The notes beneath the pieces are model-generated. The model was not told the origin of the DNA and did no database searches. It saw only the letters and a list, made by a program, of their open reading frames with translations. This document shows positions 44,468 through 54,222 of a stretch of 64,000 nt of DNA, piece by piece. The position numbers were made by a program, and so were the translations under genes. The stretch spans positions 526,306-590,305 of the forward strand of contig NZ_JANTHX010000007.1 of NCBI RefSeq assembly GCF_024752305.1, given 5' to 3'. The DNA is from Protaetiibacter mangrovi. GTDB lineage: Bacteria; Actinomycetota; Actinomycetes; Actinomycetales; Microbacteriaceae. Position 1 is the first letter of the stretch. Every line of letters begins with the position of its first letter.

Positions 44468-45226
44468 TCAGCTCGGCTGGACGGTCACCCAGCCGCCGCC
44501 GAACTTCGGTTCGCGCCCGTCGCCCGATGAGGTGCCGGTCAGCCGCCGTCTCACCCACGGGCCGACGTGCTCACGGTAGTACGCCGCCCCGCGCAGGCGC
44601 GCGGACTCCGGGAGCTCGGGCAGCGACCACCACCCCTCCGGCTGGGCGAGCCCGAGCGCCTCCAGCAGCCGCGCCGCCACGCGGTGGTGCCCGCGGGTGT
44701 TCATGTGCAGGCGATCCTCCGACCAGTACGTCGGCAGGGTGAGCTCGGGGTCGAACCAGTTCATCGCGCGCACGATGTCGGGGCGGTCGGCGATCCGCGC
44801 CTCGACGGCGCGGGAGAGCAGGTCTCCCCGGCGACGCATGACCGCGCCGAGCGGCAGCTGCCGCGTGGGGTTGGCCCCCGACAGCAGGATCAGCTGCACG
44901 CCCTCCTCGTCGCAGCGCCGCAGCACGTGCGCGAACAGCTCGACGATGCGCCCCACATCCGCCGAGGGCCGCAGGATGTCGTTGCCGCCGCCGTTGAAGG
45001 AGAGGTGGGTGGGCTTCAGCGCGAGCGCGGGCTCCAGCTGCTGCTCGACGATGGGGCCGATGAGCTTGCCCCGGATCGCGAGGTTCGCGTACTCGACGGG
45101 CTGCCCGGTGGCGTCCGCCCAGCCCTGCGCGGTGAGGTCGGCCCAGCCGCGCACGGTGCCGTCGGGCAGCTCGTCGCCCATGCCCTCCGAGAACGAGTCG
45201 CCGATCACGACGTAGCGGACGGTCAC
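44468..45226 (-). CDS. SGNH/GDSL hydrolase
   Basis: A 252-residue SGNH hydrolase with block [12 protein letters not shown] (nucleophile serine), block [14 protein letters not shown] and block [15 protein letters not shown] (catalytic Asp-His). No signal peptide is seen, so it is cytoplasmic. Such enzymes deacylate sugars or lipids. The GTG at 45226 overlaps the stop of the ATPase gene (GTGA), making it the last member of a transporter operon, which does not explain its substrate. Confidence 0.85.
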   Translation of the reverse strand: MTVRYVVIGDSFSEGMGDELPDGTVRGWADLTAQGWADATGQPVEYANLAIRGKLIGPIVEQQLEPALALKPTHLSFNGGGNDILRPSADVGRIVELFAHVLRRCDEEGVQLILLSGANPTRQLPLGAVMRRRGDLLSRAVEARIADRPDIVRAMNWFDPELTLPTYWSEDRLHMNTRGHHRVAARLLEALGLAQPEGWWSLPELPESARLRGAAYYREHVGPWVRRRLTGTSSGDGREPKFGGGWVTVQPS

Positions 45227-45990
45227 GGGTGCCTCCGGGGGATGACGAGGGGTCGGGAGTCGCGGACGAGCACCTCGACGGGGAGGCGGTAGACCGCGGA
45301 GACGAGGGGCTCGGTGAGCACCTCGACCGGCGTGCCGAGGGCGCGCAACGCGCCGTCGTCGAGGAGCGCGACGCGGTCCGCGTAGGCGCCGGCGAGGGAG
45401 AGGTCGTGCAGCACGACGACCACGGTGCGCCCCTCGCCCACCAGCTCGCGCGCGATGCGCAGCACGTCCTCCTGGTGGCGCAGGTCGAGGGCGGCCGTCG
45501 GCTCGTCGAGCAGCACGATCGGGGTGTCCTGGGCGAGCACCCGGGCGAGCGACACGCGGGCGCGTTCGCCGCCCGAGAGCTCGGTGAACCGCCGGTCGGC
45601 GAGGTGCACGACGTCGGCCCGCTCGAGAGCCGAGCGGATCGCCTGCTCGTCGCGGTCGCGTCCGGGTGTGCGCGCCCAGGGGCTGCGCCCCATCTCGACG
45701 ACCTCGGCCACCCGGAACGGGAAGCTCACCGCGTTGTCCTGGGTGAGCACCGAGCGGATGCGCGCCAGCTCGAGCGGGTCGATCGCGTCGACCGGCCGGC
45801 CCTCCACGAGCACCCGGCCGGCATCCGGGACGCGCTCCCCCGAGAGCGCCGACAGCAGCGTCGACTTGCCCGCCCCGTTCGGGCCGACGAGGGCGAGCAG
45901 CTCCCCCGACTCGACCCGCAGGTCGACCTCGCGCACGACGGCCCGGCCGCCGAGCGACACCGTGACCGCCTCGGCCCGGATCACGCCCAT
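45223..45990 (-). CDS. Heme/siderophore ABC transporter ATPase (HmuV/FecE type)
   Basis: A 255-residue ATPase: Walker [13 protein letters not shown]-loop [11 protein letters not shown], signature [17 protein letters not shown], Walker [13 protein letters not shown] and switch histidine in [10 protein letters not shown]. The sequence is closest in feel to HmuV. The ATG at 45990 lies 10 bases inside the end of the permease gene. It powers the FecCD permease encoded upstream. No binding protein is encoded in the operon. Confidence 0.88.
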   Translation of the reverse strand: MGVIRAEAVTVSLGGRAVVREVDLRVESGELLALVGPNGAGKSTLLSALSGERVPDAGRVLVEGRPVDAIDPLELARIRSVLTQDNAVSFPFRVAEVVEMGRSPWARTPGRDRDEQAIRSALERADVVHLADRRFTELSGGERARVSLARVLAQDTPIVLLDEPTAALDLRHQEDVLRIARELVGEGRTVVVVLHDLSLAGAYADRVALLDDGALRALGTPVEVLTEPLVSAVYRLPVEVLVRDSRPLVIPRRHP

Positions 45991-47033
45991 CCCCCCGAGG
46001 CGCGGCGCTGCCGCCAGAGCAGCACGAAGAAGAACGGTCCGCCGATGAGCGAGGTGAGCAGGCCGATCGGCAGCTCGGCCCCCGGAACGAGGGTGCGGGC
46101 CAGCAGGTCGGCGACCACGAGCAGCAGCGCGCCGCCGACCGCGCTCGCGACCAGCAGGGCCCGGTGCGAGGGCCCCAGGATCATGCGCATGAGGTGCGGC
46201 ACCACGAGGCCGACGAACGCGATGATGCCGACGAAGGCGACCGCCGCACCCGTCAGCAGGGCCACGAGCACGATCGAGCCGAACCTCAGCCGTTCCACGT
46301 CGATGCCGAGGTGGCGGGCGTTGCGCTCCCCGAGCGCGAGGATGTCGAACCGCCGGCCGAGGGCGACCGCCACCGCGGTGCCCGCGACGGCCACCACCGC
46401 CACGATCGCCGCCTCGCGCCACAGCGACCCGCTGAGGGAGCCGAGCTGCCAGAACACGATCTGCTCCCGGCTCGCGCTCCCGGCGAGGAACAGCAGGAAG
46501 GCGAGCCCGGCGCCGCCGAACGCGTTCACGGCGATGCCGGTGAGCAGCAGGGTCACGACCTCCGTGCGCCCGTTCGCGCGCGAGACGCCGTAGACCAGGA
46601 GCGTGGCGAGGAGGCCGCCCGCGAACGCGAGCACGGCGATCGTCCACTCGCCGAGGGCCAGCATGCCGCCGACGATCGCGATCGCCGCCCCGAGCGCCGC
46701 CCCCGAGGACACGCCCACCACTCCCGGCTCGGCGAGCGGGTTGCCGAAGATCGCCTGCATGACCGCGCCGGCCACCGCGAGCGCAGCCCCCACGGCGCAC
46801 GCCATGACGATGCGCGGGAAGCGGATCACCCAGAGCGCCGCCTCCGTGGTGGGATCGTCGGGCGCCCAACCGTTCGGGATGCCGAGCGAGCGCAGCAGCG
46901 ATCCGACGACCTCCGTCAGGCTCACGCCGAACTGCCCGGCGATCGCCGACACCAGCACGGCCGCGACGAGCAGGGCGCCGAGCGCGATCCCCACGATCAC
47001 GCGACGACGGCCGAGGTGCGCAGGTGCGCTCAC
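45981..47033 (-). CDS. FecCD-type ABC permease (HmuU/BtuC-like)
   Basis: A 350-residue permease with about ten predicted helices. FecCD-family signatures are clear: [55 protein letters not shown], and the ATPase-coupling segment [18 protein letters not shown]. It imports heme, cobalamin or an iron chelate. The GTG at 47033 overlaps the stop of the lipoate-ligase-like gene (GTGA). The missing binding protein must come from elsewhere. Confidence 0.88.
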   Translation of the reverse strand: MSAPAHLGRRRVIVGIALGALLVAAVLVSAIAGQFGVSLTEVVGSLLRSLGIPNGWAPDDPTTEAALWVIRFPRIVMACAVGAALAVAGAVMQAIFGNPLAEPGVVGVSSGAALGAAIAIVGGMLALGEWTIAVLAFAGGLLATLLVYGVSRANGRTEVVTLLLTGIAVNAFGGAGLAFLLFLAGSASREQIVFWQLGSLSGSLWREAAIVAVVAVAGTAVAVALGRRFDILALGERNARHLGIDVERLRFGSIVLVALLTGAAVAFVGIIAFVGLVVPHLMRMILGPSHRALLVASAVGGALLLVVADLLARTLVPGAELPIGLLTSLIGGPFFFVLLWRQRRASGGWA

Positions 47034-48079
47034 GGAACCCGGTACAGCCACTCGTCGGTGCCGAACTTCTCGGCCACGAGCTGCTCGGCGCGCGCGAACT
47101 CCTCGGGGGTGATCTCGCCGTCGTGCAGGCCGTGCAGCGAGCGGAAGGTCTCGATCATGCGCTCGATGATGGCGGCGCGCGGCAGGCCCGTCTGGCTGCG
47201 CAGCGGGTCGACCCGCTTCTGCGCCGACTTGGTGCCCTTGTCGCTGAGCTTCTCGCGGCCGATCCGCAGCACCTGCACCATCTTGTCGGCGTCGATGTCG
47301 TACGACATGGTCACGTGGTGCAGCACCGCCCCGTCGGCCAGTCGCTTCTGGGCGGCGCCCCCGATCTTGCCGCTCGGGCTCGCGATGTCGTTGAGGGGCT
47401 GATAGGTGGCGTCGATGCCGAGCGAGCGCAGGGCCACGAGCACCCAGTCGTCCAGGTAGGCGTAGCTGTCGGCGAAGCTCATGCCCTGCACGAGCTCCGC
47501 GGGTGCGTAGAGCGAGTAGGTGACGACGTTGCCCGCCTCCATGAACATCGCCCCGCCCCCCGAGATGCGGCGCACGACGGGGATGCCGTACTTCGCCGCG
47601 TTCTCCGGGTCGACCTCGTTCTTCACCGACTGGAAGCTGCCGATGACGACGGCCGGCTCGTCCCACTCCCAGATGCGCAGGGTGGGTGCGCGCCGCCCCG
47701 CCCCGACCTCCTCGGCGAGCACCTGGTCGAGGGCGAGATGGGTGACGGGGCTGAGGGGACCGGGATGCACGAGCTCCCAGTCGTAGTCGCGCCACGTGGT
47801 GGCCCGGTTCACCGCGCGCCGCACCGCGGTCGCGATCGCCTCGGGCGAGAAGCCCAGCATGACGGCCCCCTCGGGGAGCGCGGCGTGCACGGCGGCGGCG
47901 ATCGACCTGCCGTCGGCATCCGCCGGGAGCCCGGTCAGCGCGGCGTCGATGAGCGGCAGGGCGTCGTCGGGCTCCAGGAAGAAGTCGCCCGAGAGCCGCA
48001 CGTCGGCGAGGCGCTCGTCGACGACATCGACGTCGACCACGACGAGCTTGCCGCCCGGCACCTTGTACTCGCCATGCAC
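47030..48079 (-). CDS. lplA: Lipoate-protein ligase A homologue with N-terminal accessory domain
   Basis: A 349-residue protein. Residues 1-90 ([28 protein letters not shown]) match the accessory domain that lies at the C-terminus in E. coli LplA. Residues about 95-290 are the BPL/LplA catalytic domain: [15 protein letters not shown] for lipoate binding and [10 protein letters not shown] with the catalytic lysine. It should attach lipoate or octanoate to 2-oxo acid dehydrogenases. It starts at a GTG and is coupled to the FecCD permease gene, an unexpected pairing. Confidence 0.85.
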   Translation of the reverse strand: MHGEYKVPGGKLVVVDVDVVDERLADVRLSGDFFLEPDDALPLIDAALTGLPADADGRSIAAAVHAALPEGAVMLGFSPEAIATAVRRAVNRATTWRDYDWELVHPGPLSPVTHLALDQVLAEEVGAGRRAPTLRIWEWDEPAVVIGSFQSVKNEVDPENAAKYGIPVVRRISGGGAMFMEAGNVVTYSLYAPAELVQGMSFADSYAYLDDWVLVALRSLGIDATYQPLNDIASPSGKIGGAAQKRLADGAVLHHVTMSYDIDADKMVQVLRIGREKLSDKGTKSAQKRVDPLRSQTGLPRAAIIERMIETFRSLHGLHDGEITPEEFARAEQLVAEKFGTDEWLYRVP

Positions 48080-48094
48080 GCTCCCACCCTAGTC

Positions 48095-48110
48095 GCGCCT
48101 GGTTAGGCGC
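48095..48110. terminator. Small hairpin between two minus-strand genes
   Basis: GCGCCT, GGTT, AGGCGC: a perfect 6-bp stem with a tetraloop in the 62-base gap between the hydrolase stop and the lipoate-ligase start. It is a weak terminator candidate without a U-tract. Confidence 0.3.
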
Positions 48111-48141
48111 CCCTTACCCGGACTCAGCCGTCGGGTCGGCG

Positions 48142-49002
48142 TCAGCGTGCGACGTGCGCGTCCAGCCAGGCGATGACGTCGGCCCGCACCTCGGCCTGGT
48201 TCGTCTCGTTGAGTGTCTCGTGGCGGGCCCCGGGGTAGATCGTGAGGGTGACATCCGTGAGACCGCCCCGCCGCCGGTACGCGTCGGCGAGCTTGCGCAC
48301 GCTCGCGGGCCCGCCGAGCGGGTCCTCCTCGCCGATCATGATGAGCATCGGCAGGTCGCGGTCGAGCTTCTTCGGGGTGCCGAGCAGGCGGATGGCGTCG
48401 GGCAGCCCGAACAGCTGCAGCACTTTCGCGTCGAAGGTCAGCGGGTCGGCGGCGAACGCCTCCCACACGGCGGGGTCGCGCGAGAGCCACTCGTGTCCCG
48501 TCGTGCCGAGGTGCTTGTGCTTCGCGTTGAGGTCGCCGCCGTTCATGTCGGTGAGGGTGCGGTAGGCGGTGCCCGAGAGGATCACGGCGTCGAAGTCGGA
48601 GGCGCGCGCGGCGATGAGCTGCTGCGCGAAGAGCGATCCGAGGCTGTGGCCGAACAGCACGAGCGGCGTCCCGGGGTTCTCGGCGCGGATGATGTCGGTG
48701 AGCTGCGCGATCGCGGCGACGGTCGCGCGCACCCCGCCCGGGCCGAGCCTGCCGAGTCTGCCCGTGTCGCCGCCCCACTGCTGCATCCCGGTGGCGCCGT
48801 GGCCGCGGTGGTCGTCGGCGTAGACGGTGTACCCGGCCGCGGCGAGCGCCTGGGCGAACGTCTCGTAGCGGGTCGCGTACTCGCCGAGGCCGTGCAGCAG
48901 CTGCACGACGCCGCGCGGCGTGGGCGCCGGCCACACGTAGTAGTGGATCGTGACGCCCTGGGCGTCGACGAAGGTGTGCGATGTCCGGGTCACGTCGCTC
49001 AT
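48142..49002 (-). CDS. Alpha/beta hydrolase, monoacylglycerol lipase/lysophospholipase-like
   Basis: A 286-residue serine hydrolase of the Hydrolase_4 type. The oxyanion segment is HGLGEYATRYE, then DDHRGHGAT, the nucleophile elbow GHSLGSLF, the acid in IGEEDPLGG and the catalytic histidine in GARHETLNE. This set matches bacterial monoacylglycerol lipases. It is probably cytoplasmic, with no signal peptide. The ATG at 49002 has AGGAGG upstream. It is divergent from the MFS gene. Confidence 0.88.
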   Translation of the reverse strand: MSDVTRTSHTFVDAQGVTIHYYVWPAPTPRGVVQLLHGLGEYATRYETFAQALAAAGYTVYADDHRGHGATGMQQWGGDTGRLGRLGPGGVRATVAAIAQLTDIIRAENPGTPLVLFGHSLGSLFAQQLIAARASDFDAVILSGTAYRTLTDMNGGDLNAKHKHLGTTGHEWLSRDPAVWEAFAADPLTFDAKVLQLFGLPDAIRLLGTPKKLDRDLPMLIMIGEEDPLGGPASVRKLADAYRRRGGLTDVTLTIYPGARHETLNETNQAEVRADVIAWLDAHVAR

Positions 49003-49075
49003 TCGGGCCTCCTCGCCGCCTCCGAGCGTAGGGCGTCCAGGCGGCGCCCGGGCGCAGAGGCGCAGAATGGAGACG

Positions 49076-50395
49076 ATGAGTCAGATGTTCCGTTCGTTCG
49101 CGACACGGAACTACCGCATCTGGTTCGCCGGCGCGCTCGTGTCGAACGTGGGCACCTGGATGCAGCGCATCGCGCAGGACTGGCTCGTGCTCGCCGAGCT
49201 CACCGACGACGACGCCGTCGCGGTGGGCGTGGTGATGGCGCTGCAGTTCGGGCCGCAGCTGCTGCTGCTGCCGGTCACCGGATGGGTGGCCGACCGCTTC
49301 GACCGCCGCCGCGTGCTCGCCGTGACGCAGGCGTCGATGATGCTGCTCGGCGCGGGCCTCGGCGTGGTGACCCTGCTGGGCGTCGTGCAGCTCTGGATGG
49401 TGTTCGGCTTCGCGCTCGGGCTCGGCGTCGCGGCCGCGTTCGACGCCCCCGCCCGCCAGGCCTTCGTCGGGGAGCTGGTCGACGACGCCTCGCTGTCGAA
49501 CGCCGTGGCTCTCAACGCCGCCTCGTTCAACGGTGCGCGCCTCATCGGACCGGCCGTCGCGGGCATGCTCGTCGCCGCCGTCGGCTCGGGCTGGGTGTTC
49601 CTGATCAACGCCGCCACCTTCCTGGCCGTGCTGGGTTCGCTCGCCGTGCTGCGCCCCGCCGAGTTCACGTCGTTCACCCGCAAGGCCCGCGGCCGCGGTC
49701 AGATGCGGGCGGGCCTCGGCTACGTGCGCAGGCGGCCCGACATCCTGCTGGTGTTCGCGATGGTCTTCCTCACCGGCACCCTCGGCTACAACTTCCCCAT
49801 CTACACCTCGACGATGGCGAAGGTGGAGTTCGGGGAGGGGCCGTCGGAGTTCGGCTGGTTGTCGTCGGCACTCGCGGTCGGATCGGTGGCGGGTGCGCTG
49901 ATCGCGGCCCAGCGCGAGCGTCCGCGGTTGCGCACCGTGACCCTCGCGAGCGCCGGCTTCGGGGTCTCGCTCGGCGCGGCCGCGCTCGCGCCCGAGCCGG
50001 TGAGCTTCGCGGTGCTGCTCGCGATCGTCGGCTTCGCGGGGATCACGATGATGAACACCGCGAACGCCTACGTGCAGACCACGACGGCCCCGTCGATGCG
50101 TGGACGCGTGATGGCGCTGTACCTCGCGATCTTCATGGGCGGCACCCCGATCGGGGCCCCGCTGCTCGGTGCGATCGCGGATGCCGCCGGGCCGCGCTGG
50201 GCGATCGCCGTCGGTGCGGCATCCGGTCTGCTCGCCGCGGGCGTCGCGGCGGTGTTCTACGTGCGCACCCGCGAGGTGCGGCTGCGCTGGAGCCGCGAGG
50301 GGCGCTGGCCGCTGCGCATCGCCTCGGCCACCGCGGCCGACCGCGACACCGCGACCCAGGAGATCGCGATCGTCGAGGTCGAGACGCAGCGTTGA
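49076..50395 (+). CDS. MFS exporter (enterobactin-exporter-like, MFS_3)
   Basis: A 439-residue transporter with about twelve helices. The start FRSFATRNYRIWFAGALVSN and GTWMQRIAQDWLVL are typical of the MFS_3 group, as are GWVADRFDRRRVL (motif A) and FDAPARQAFVGELV. It should export a small molecule, perhaps a siderophore or drug. The ATG at 49076 was chosen for similarity; an ATG three codons upstream (49067) has a better placed AGAGG. The DUF998-like gene starts 76 bases later. Confidence 0.85.
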   Translation: MSQMFRSFATRNYRIWFAGALVSNVGTWMQRIAQDWLVLAELTDDDAVAVGVVMALQFGPQLLLLPVTGWVADRFDRRRVLAVTQASMMLLGAGLGVVTLLGVVQLWMVFGFALGLGVAAAFDAPARQAFVGELVDDASLSNAVALNAASFNGARLIGPAVAGMLVAAVGSGWVFLINAATFLAVLGSLAVLRPAEFTSFTRKARGRGQMRAGLGYVRRRPDILLVFAMVFLTGTLGYNFPIYTSTMAKVEFGEGPSEFGWLSSALAVGSVAGALIAAQRERPRLRTVTLASAGFGVSLGAAALAPEPVSFAVLLAIVGFAGITMMNTANAYVQTTTAPSMRGRVMALYLAIFMGGTPIGAPLLGAIADAAGPRWAIAVGAASGLLAAGVAAVFYVRTREVRLRWSREGRWPLRIASATAADRDTATQEIAIVEVETQR

Positions 50396-50471
50396 CCGAG
50401 CCGCCCGTCCTCCCGGATGCGGTGCCCGCGGTCGGGCAGGATGTCGCCTGGGGAGAGACGGAGGACCGCCC

Positions 50472-51563
50472 GTGACCACCGCACGCCAGAACCCGTTCAC
50501 GGCCCGGCTGGCGACGGCCAGCACGACCGAGTCCCGCGCCCTGCTCGTGGCGATGTTCGCGCTCGTGCTCGGCGGCGTCATCGGCTTCGCGATCATCGGA
50601 CTGGGCTCGGTGCCGATCGCCGGACGGAACTCGCTCGGATCGGTCGCCGCCATCGTGGCCGCGGTCATCAGCGCGCTCGTGTTCGCCGTCGGCTACGTGC
50701 TGCCGTCGCCGGGCGCGGCCCGCCGGCAACGCCCCGAGCGCACCGTGGGGCGCCTGGTGCTCGACAACGTCGCGCTCGCCCTCGCGCACGGGTTCACCGT
50801 GCTGCTGCTCGTCACGGGGCTCTCGATCGTGCTGGGCGACGCGTTCATCGGCGCCGAGGTGTACCCGTTCAGCGCCGCGCTGCTCGTCGGCATCGCCTCG
50901 GCGCTCAGCGCGTACGTGTCGTTCCTGTCGGCCGCCGGGATGACCACCACGCGCGTCGCGACCGTCATGGCGGTGTTCCTCGTGGTGGGCGTGATGACGG
51001 CGATGATCTCCGCATCCGACCCCGAGTGGTGGCAGAAGAACATCAGTGCGCTCGGCATCGGCGACGACTTCTCGAGCGCCACCTTCAACATCACGCTCAT
51101 CGTGGCCGGCGTCGTGCTGACGGCGATCGCCAGCTATCTCGCCGCCGAGCTGGCCGAGGGTCGGATGGCGAGCTCGCCCCGCGACGCCGACGACCGCGGC
51201 GTCGAACTGCGGGTCGGGCTCGTGCGCTGGGGCCTCGTGCTGCTGGGCGTGTTCCTCGCCTGCGTGGGCGTCTTCCACGTCGACTGGATCGAGTGGGTGC
51301 ACAACACGTTCGCGACGGGGCTCGTGGTGATCTTCGCCGCGCTCGTCATCGGCATCCGCCGGCTCGTGCCGCGCCTGCCCGCCGTCTTCGTGACGGTGGG
51401 CTTCGCCTTCCTGGCCGTGGTGGTCGGAGCGTCGGTGCTGTTCGCCGTCGGCATCTACAACCTGACGGCCGTCGAGATCATCGGCTTCGCCCTCATCTTC
51501 ACGTGGCTCGTGCTGCTGATCCGGAACGTCTCGGCGGGCAGCCAGGACGCGGCCGCCGCGTGA
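50472..51563 (+). CDS. Multi-pass membrane protein, DUF998-like
   Basis: A 363-residue protein with about ten hydrophobic helices. The segments ASDPEWWQKNISALG and VFHVDWIEWVHNTFA recall the DUF998 family, in which an Asp/Asn pair near the outer face is conserved. Function is unknown. The GTG at 50472 has GGAGG about 8 bases upstream. The stop overlaps the following SGNH gene start (GTGA), so the two are co-translated. Confidence 0.6.
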   Translation: MTTARQNPFTARLATASTTESRALLVAMFALVLGGVIGFAIIGLGSVPIAGRNSLGSVAAIVAAVISALVFAVGYVLPSPGAARRQRPERTVGRLVLDNVALALAHGFTVLLLVTGLSIVLGDAFIGAEVYPFSAALLVGIASALSAYVSFLSAAGMTTTRVATVMAVFLVVGVMTAMISASDPEWWQKNISALGIGDDFSSATFNITLIVAGVVLTAIASYLAAELAEGRMASSPRDADDRGVELRVGLVRWGLVLLGVFLACVGVFHVDWIEWVHNTFATGLVVIFAALVIGIRRLVPRLPAVFVTVGFAFLAVVVGASVLFAVGIYNLTAVEIIGFALIFTWLVLLIRNVSAGSQDAAAA

Positions 51564-52693
51564 CCGCGCCGCGGTTCGTCGGCCAGGTCGACACGGTGCG
51601 CGACGGTGCCGGCTGGCGACCGCTGCGGCTGCCGGCCGACCAGTTGCGGAGGGCGCCCCAGCCTCTCGAGGTGCTGGGTTCGTTCACCTCGGGGGTCCGG
51701 ATGCCGGTGCGCACGGCGGCACGCCGCCTCGTGCTCGAGGTGAGGGTCGACCGGCTCGTCATGGCGCACCTGGACGCTCCCGAGCATCCCGCGGAGTTCC
51801 TCGCCGAGGTCGACGGACGGATCGTCGGGCGGGCCGCCGCCGCGAGCACCGGACTCATCCGCGAACGGCGCGACGCGAGATGGGACCGCGAGCCGGCACC
51901 CGCGACGCGCCTCGAACTCCGCCTCGACGACGGCGCCACGGCTCCCCGGGAGGTGGTGATCTGGATGCCGATCGACGCCGCCGTGGCGGTCGACGCAGTC
52001 ACGGGGGACGCCCCCGTCGCCCCCTCCCCCGGCCCCGACGGCCCGCACTGGGTGCACCACGGGAGCTCGATCAGCCAGGGGGCGACCGCACGCGACGCCC
52101 GCTCCACCTGGCCGGCCCTCGTGGGGCGCGAGCTCGGCCTCCGCTGGACGAACCTCGGCTTCGGCGGCAACGCGCAGCTCGATCCGATGACGGCCCACGG
52201 CATCCGCGCCCTCGACGCCGACGTCGTGACGCTCGAGCTCGGCATCAACGTGGTCGCGGCCGATGGGATGCGCCGACGTGCATTCGCCTCGGCGACCCAC
52301 GCCTTCCTCGACCTGGTGCGCGACCGCCGGCCGGAGGTGCCGATCGTGGTGATCGGCGCCTTCGCGTGCCCCGCCCTCGAGAGCACCCCGGGCCCGGGGC
52401 GCGCGGGTCCGGACGGTCGGCTCGTGGGCACGCCGCGGGAGGGCGATGCGACGGCGCTGACCCTCGAGGCGTCGCGGGAGCTGCTCGCGGAGCTGGTGGC
52501 CGCACGCGACGACCCCGCTCTCGGCTACCTCGACGGTCGGGAGCTGCTCGGTGCATCCGAGGCCGATCTGCTGCCCGACGGCCTGCATCCGGCGCAGCCC
52601 GGCCTCGACCTCATCTCCTCCCGCTTCCTCGGCCGCGCCCGCGATCCCCGCACCGCGCTCGGCCGCGCCTTCGCCCCGGCCCTCGCCCGCTGA
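51560..52693 (+). CDS. Two-domain SGNH hydrolase, probable sugar esterase
   Basis: A 377-residue protein with a beta-rich N-terminal domain (about 1-160) and an SGNH esterase domain (about 165-365). Block I is HGSSISQGATA with the nucleophile serine, then LGFGGNAQLDP (oxyanion Gly), LELGINV, and the catalytic Asp-His pair in LLPDGLHPAQPG. The arrangement resembles carbohydrate esterases such as CE2/SGNH enzymes. There is no signal peptide. The GTG at 51560 overlaps the membrane-protein stop. A long inverted repeat follows the gene. Confidence 0.8.
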   Translation: MTAPRFVGQVDTVRDGAGWRPLRLPADQLRRAPQPLEVLGSFTSGVRMPVRTAARRLVLEVRVDRLVMAHLDAPEHPAEFLAEVDGRIVGRAAAASTGLIRERRDARWDREPAPATRLELRLDDGATAPREVVIWMPIDAAVAVDAVTGDAPVAPSPGPDGPHWVHHGSSISQGATARDARSTWPALVGRELGLRWTNLGFGGNAQLDPMTAHGIRALDADVVTLELGINVVAADGMRRRAFASATHAFLDLVRDRRPEVPIVVIGAFACPALESTPGPGRAGPDGRLVGTPREGDATALTLEASRELLAELVAARDDPALGYLDGRELLGASEADLLPDGLHPAQPGLDLISSRFLGRARDPRTALGRAFAPALAR

Positions 52694-52698
52694 CACTC

Positions 52699-52780
52699 CA
52701 GAAATGCAGGAGATCCGCGGCCGCCGGGCGGCCGGCTCCGCAGAACACCGGGTGCGCCGCGGATTCCTCCTGCATTTCTG
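52699..52780. repeat. Long inverted repeat between convergent genes
   Basis: Left arm 52699-52720 and right arm 52757-52780 pair over CAGAAATGCAGGAG and ATCCGCGG, with a 2-base bulge on the right. The 36-base centre is GC-rich and also partly self-complementary. It lies between the SGNH esterase and the convergent aldehyde-dehydrogenase gene, so it may terminate both. The arm core AAATGCAGGAG resembles AAATCAAGGAG in the element at 42729-42866. Confidence 0.75.
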
Positions 52781-52806
52781 AGGAGAGAGAGGGGCGGAGG
52801 CGGAGG

Positions 52807-54222
52807 CTAGGGCAGGCGCAGCACCCCGTCGATGCGGCGCAGGATGCCGAGCGGGTTGTCGTCGCGCAGGGCGGGCGGCAGCACGGATGCCGGGGCGTCC
52901 TGGTAGGCGATCGGGCGCAGGAAGCGGCGCACTGCCATGGCGCCCACCGAGGTGAAGACGGTGTTCGTGGCGGGCCACGGGCCGCCGTGATGCTGAGCCC
53001 AGGAGACGGCGACCCCCGTGGGCCAGCCGCCGAAGAGCACGCGGCCCGCGCGCGACGCCATCGCCTCCGCGAGGCCGACGACGTCCTCCCCGGGTTCGGC
53101 GTGCAGGGTCATCGTCAGACTGCCCTCGAGGGCCTCGAGCACCGCGTCGCGGGCGGCGGGGTCCGCGTACCGCACGAGCACGGTCACCGGACCGAAGACC
53201 TCCTCGAGCAGCTCGCGGTGCGCGAGCAGGGTCGCGGCATCCGCGGCGAGCACGGTCGGCGCGGTCGCCGACCCCCCGCCGGCGAGCACCTCCACCCCCG
53301 GCACGGCGGCCGCGCGGTCGCGCCCCGTCTCGAAGCCGGTGGCGATCGTCTCGGTGAGCATGCGGGGGGCCCCGGTTCCGACCGAGGCCGGGAGCGCCGC
53401 CTCGAGCGCCGAGCCCGCGGGCACCAGCACGAGCCCGGGCTTCGTGCAGAACTGGCCGTCGCCGAGCTGGAACGAGCCGGCGAGCCCGGCGGCGAGCTCC
53501 GCACCGCGGGCCGCATCCGCCTCCGGGGTCACGACGACGGGGTTCAGGCTGCCGAGCTCCCCGTAGAACGGGATCGGCTTCGCGCGGGCCGTGCAGCGGT
53601 CGAGCAGCGCCCGCCCGCCCCGCAACGAGCCGGTGAAGGCGACGGCCTCGATCTGCTCGGCGTCGACGAGCGCGAGCCCCTCGTCGAAGCCGGCGACGGT
53701 CTGGAACGCCCCCGCGGGGGCTCCCGCGGCGGTGAGCGCCCCCGCGACGAGTTCGGCGGTGCGCGCCGAGGTGCGCGGGTGGCCCGGATGCGTCTTCACC
53801 ACCACGGGGCAGCCGGCCGCCAGAGCGGACGCCGTGTCGCCCCCGGCGACCGAGAACGCGAAGGGGAAGTTGGATGCGGCGAACACGGCGACCGGGCCGA
53901 TCGGGCGCAGCATCCGGCGCAGTTCGGGGCGCGGCGGCACGTCGCCCGGGTCCGCGTGGTCGATCGTCGCCTCGAGGTACCCACCCTCCGCGACCACGAC
54001 GCCGAACTTGCGCAGCTGCGCCGTGGTCCGCGCGAGCTCTCCGCGCAGCCGGGCGTCGGGCAGCGCGGTCTCCTCACCGGCGACGGCGACGAGCTCGTCG
54101 GCGGCACCGTCGAGGGCGTCGGCGATCGCGTCCAGCAGTGCGACCCGGTCCGCGACCGACATGGCGGCGAGCGCGGGGGCCGCGCCGGCGGCCCGCCGGG
54201 CGATCTCGGATACCTGGTTCAT
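52807..54222 (-). CDS. Aldehyde dehydrogenase, alpha-ketoglutarate semialdehyde dehydrogenase type
   Basis: A 471-residue NAD(P)-dependent aldehyde dehydrogenase. Catalytic C259 (GQFCTKPG) and E222 (YGELGS) are intact, with cofactor-loop residues near ASNFPFAFS and VVKTHPGHP. This sequence style (ELGSLNPVVV, FCTKPG) matches 2,5-dioxovalerate dehydrogenases. Placed after KdgD-like and enolase-type genes, it should oxidise 2,5-dioxopentanoate to 2-oxoglutarate. The ATG overlaps the enolase-type stop (ATGA). It is the last gene of the operon. Confidence 0.9.
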   Translation of the reverse strand: MNQVSEIARRAAGAAPALAAMSVADRVALLDAIADALDGAADELVAVAGEETALPDARLRGELARTTAQLRKFGVVVAEGGYLEATIDHADPGDVPPRPELRRMLRPIGPVAVFAASNFPFAFSVAGGDTASALAAGCPVVVKTHPGHPRTSARTAELVAGALTAAGAPAGAFQTVAGFDEGLALVDAEQIEAVAFTGSLRGGRALLDRCTARAKPIPFYGELGSLNPVVVTPEADAARGAELAAGLAGSFQLGDGQFCTKPGLVLVPAGSALEAALPASVGTGAPRMLTETIATGFETGRDRAAAVPGVEVLAGGGSATAPTVLAADAATLLAHRELLEEVFGPVTVLVRYADPAARDAVLEALEGSLTMTLHAEPGEDVVGLAEAMASRAGRVLFGGWPTGVAVSWAQHHGGPWPATNTVFTSVGAMAVRRFLRPIAYQDAPASVLPPALRDDNPLGILRRIDGVLRLP

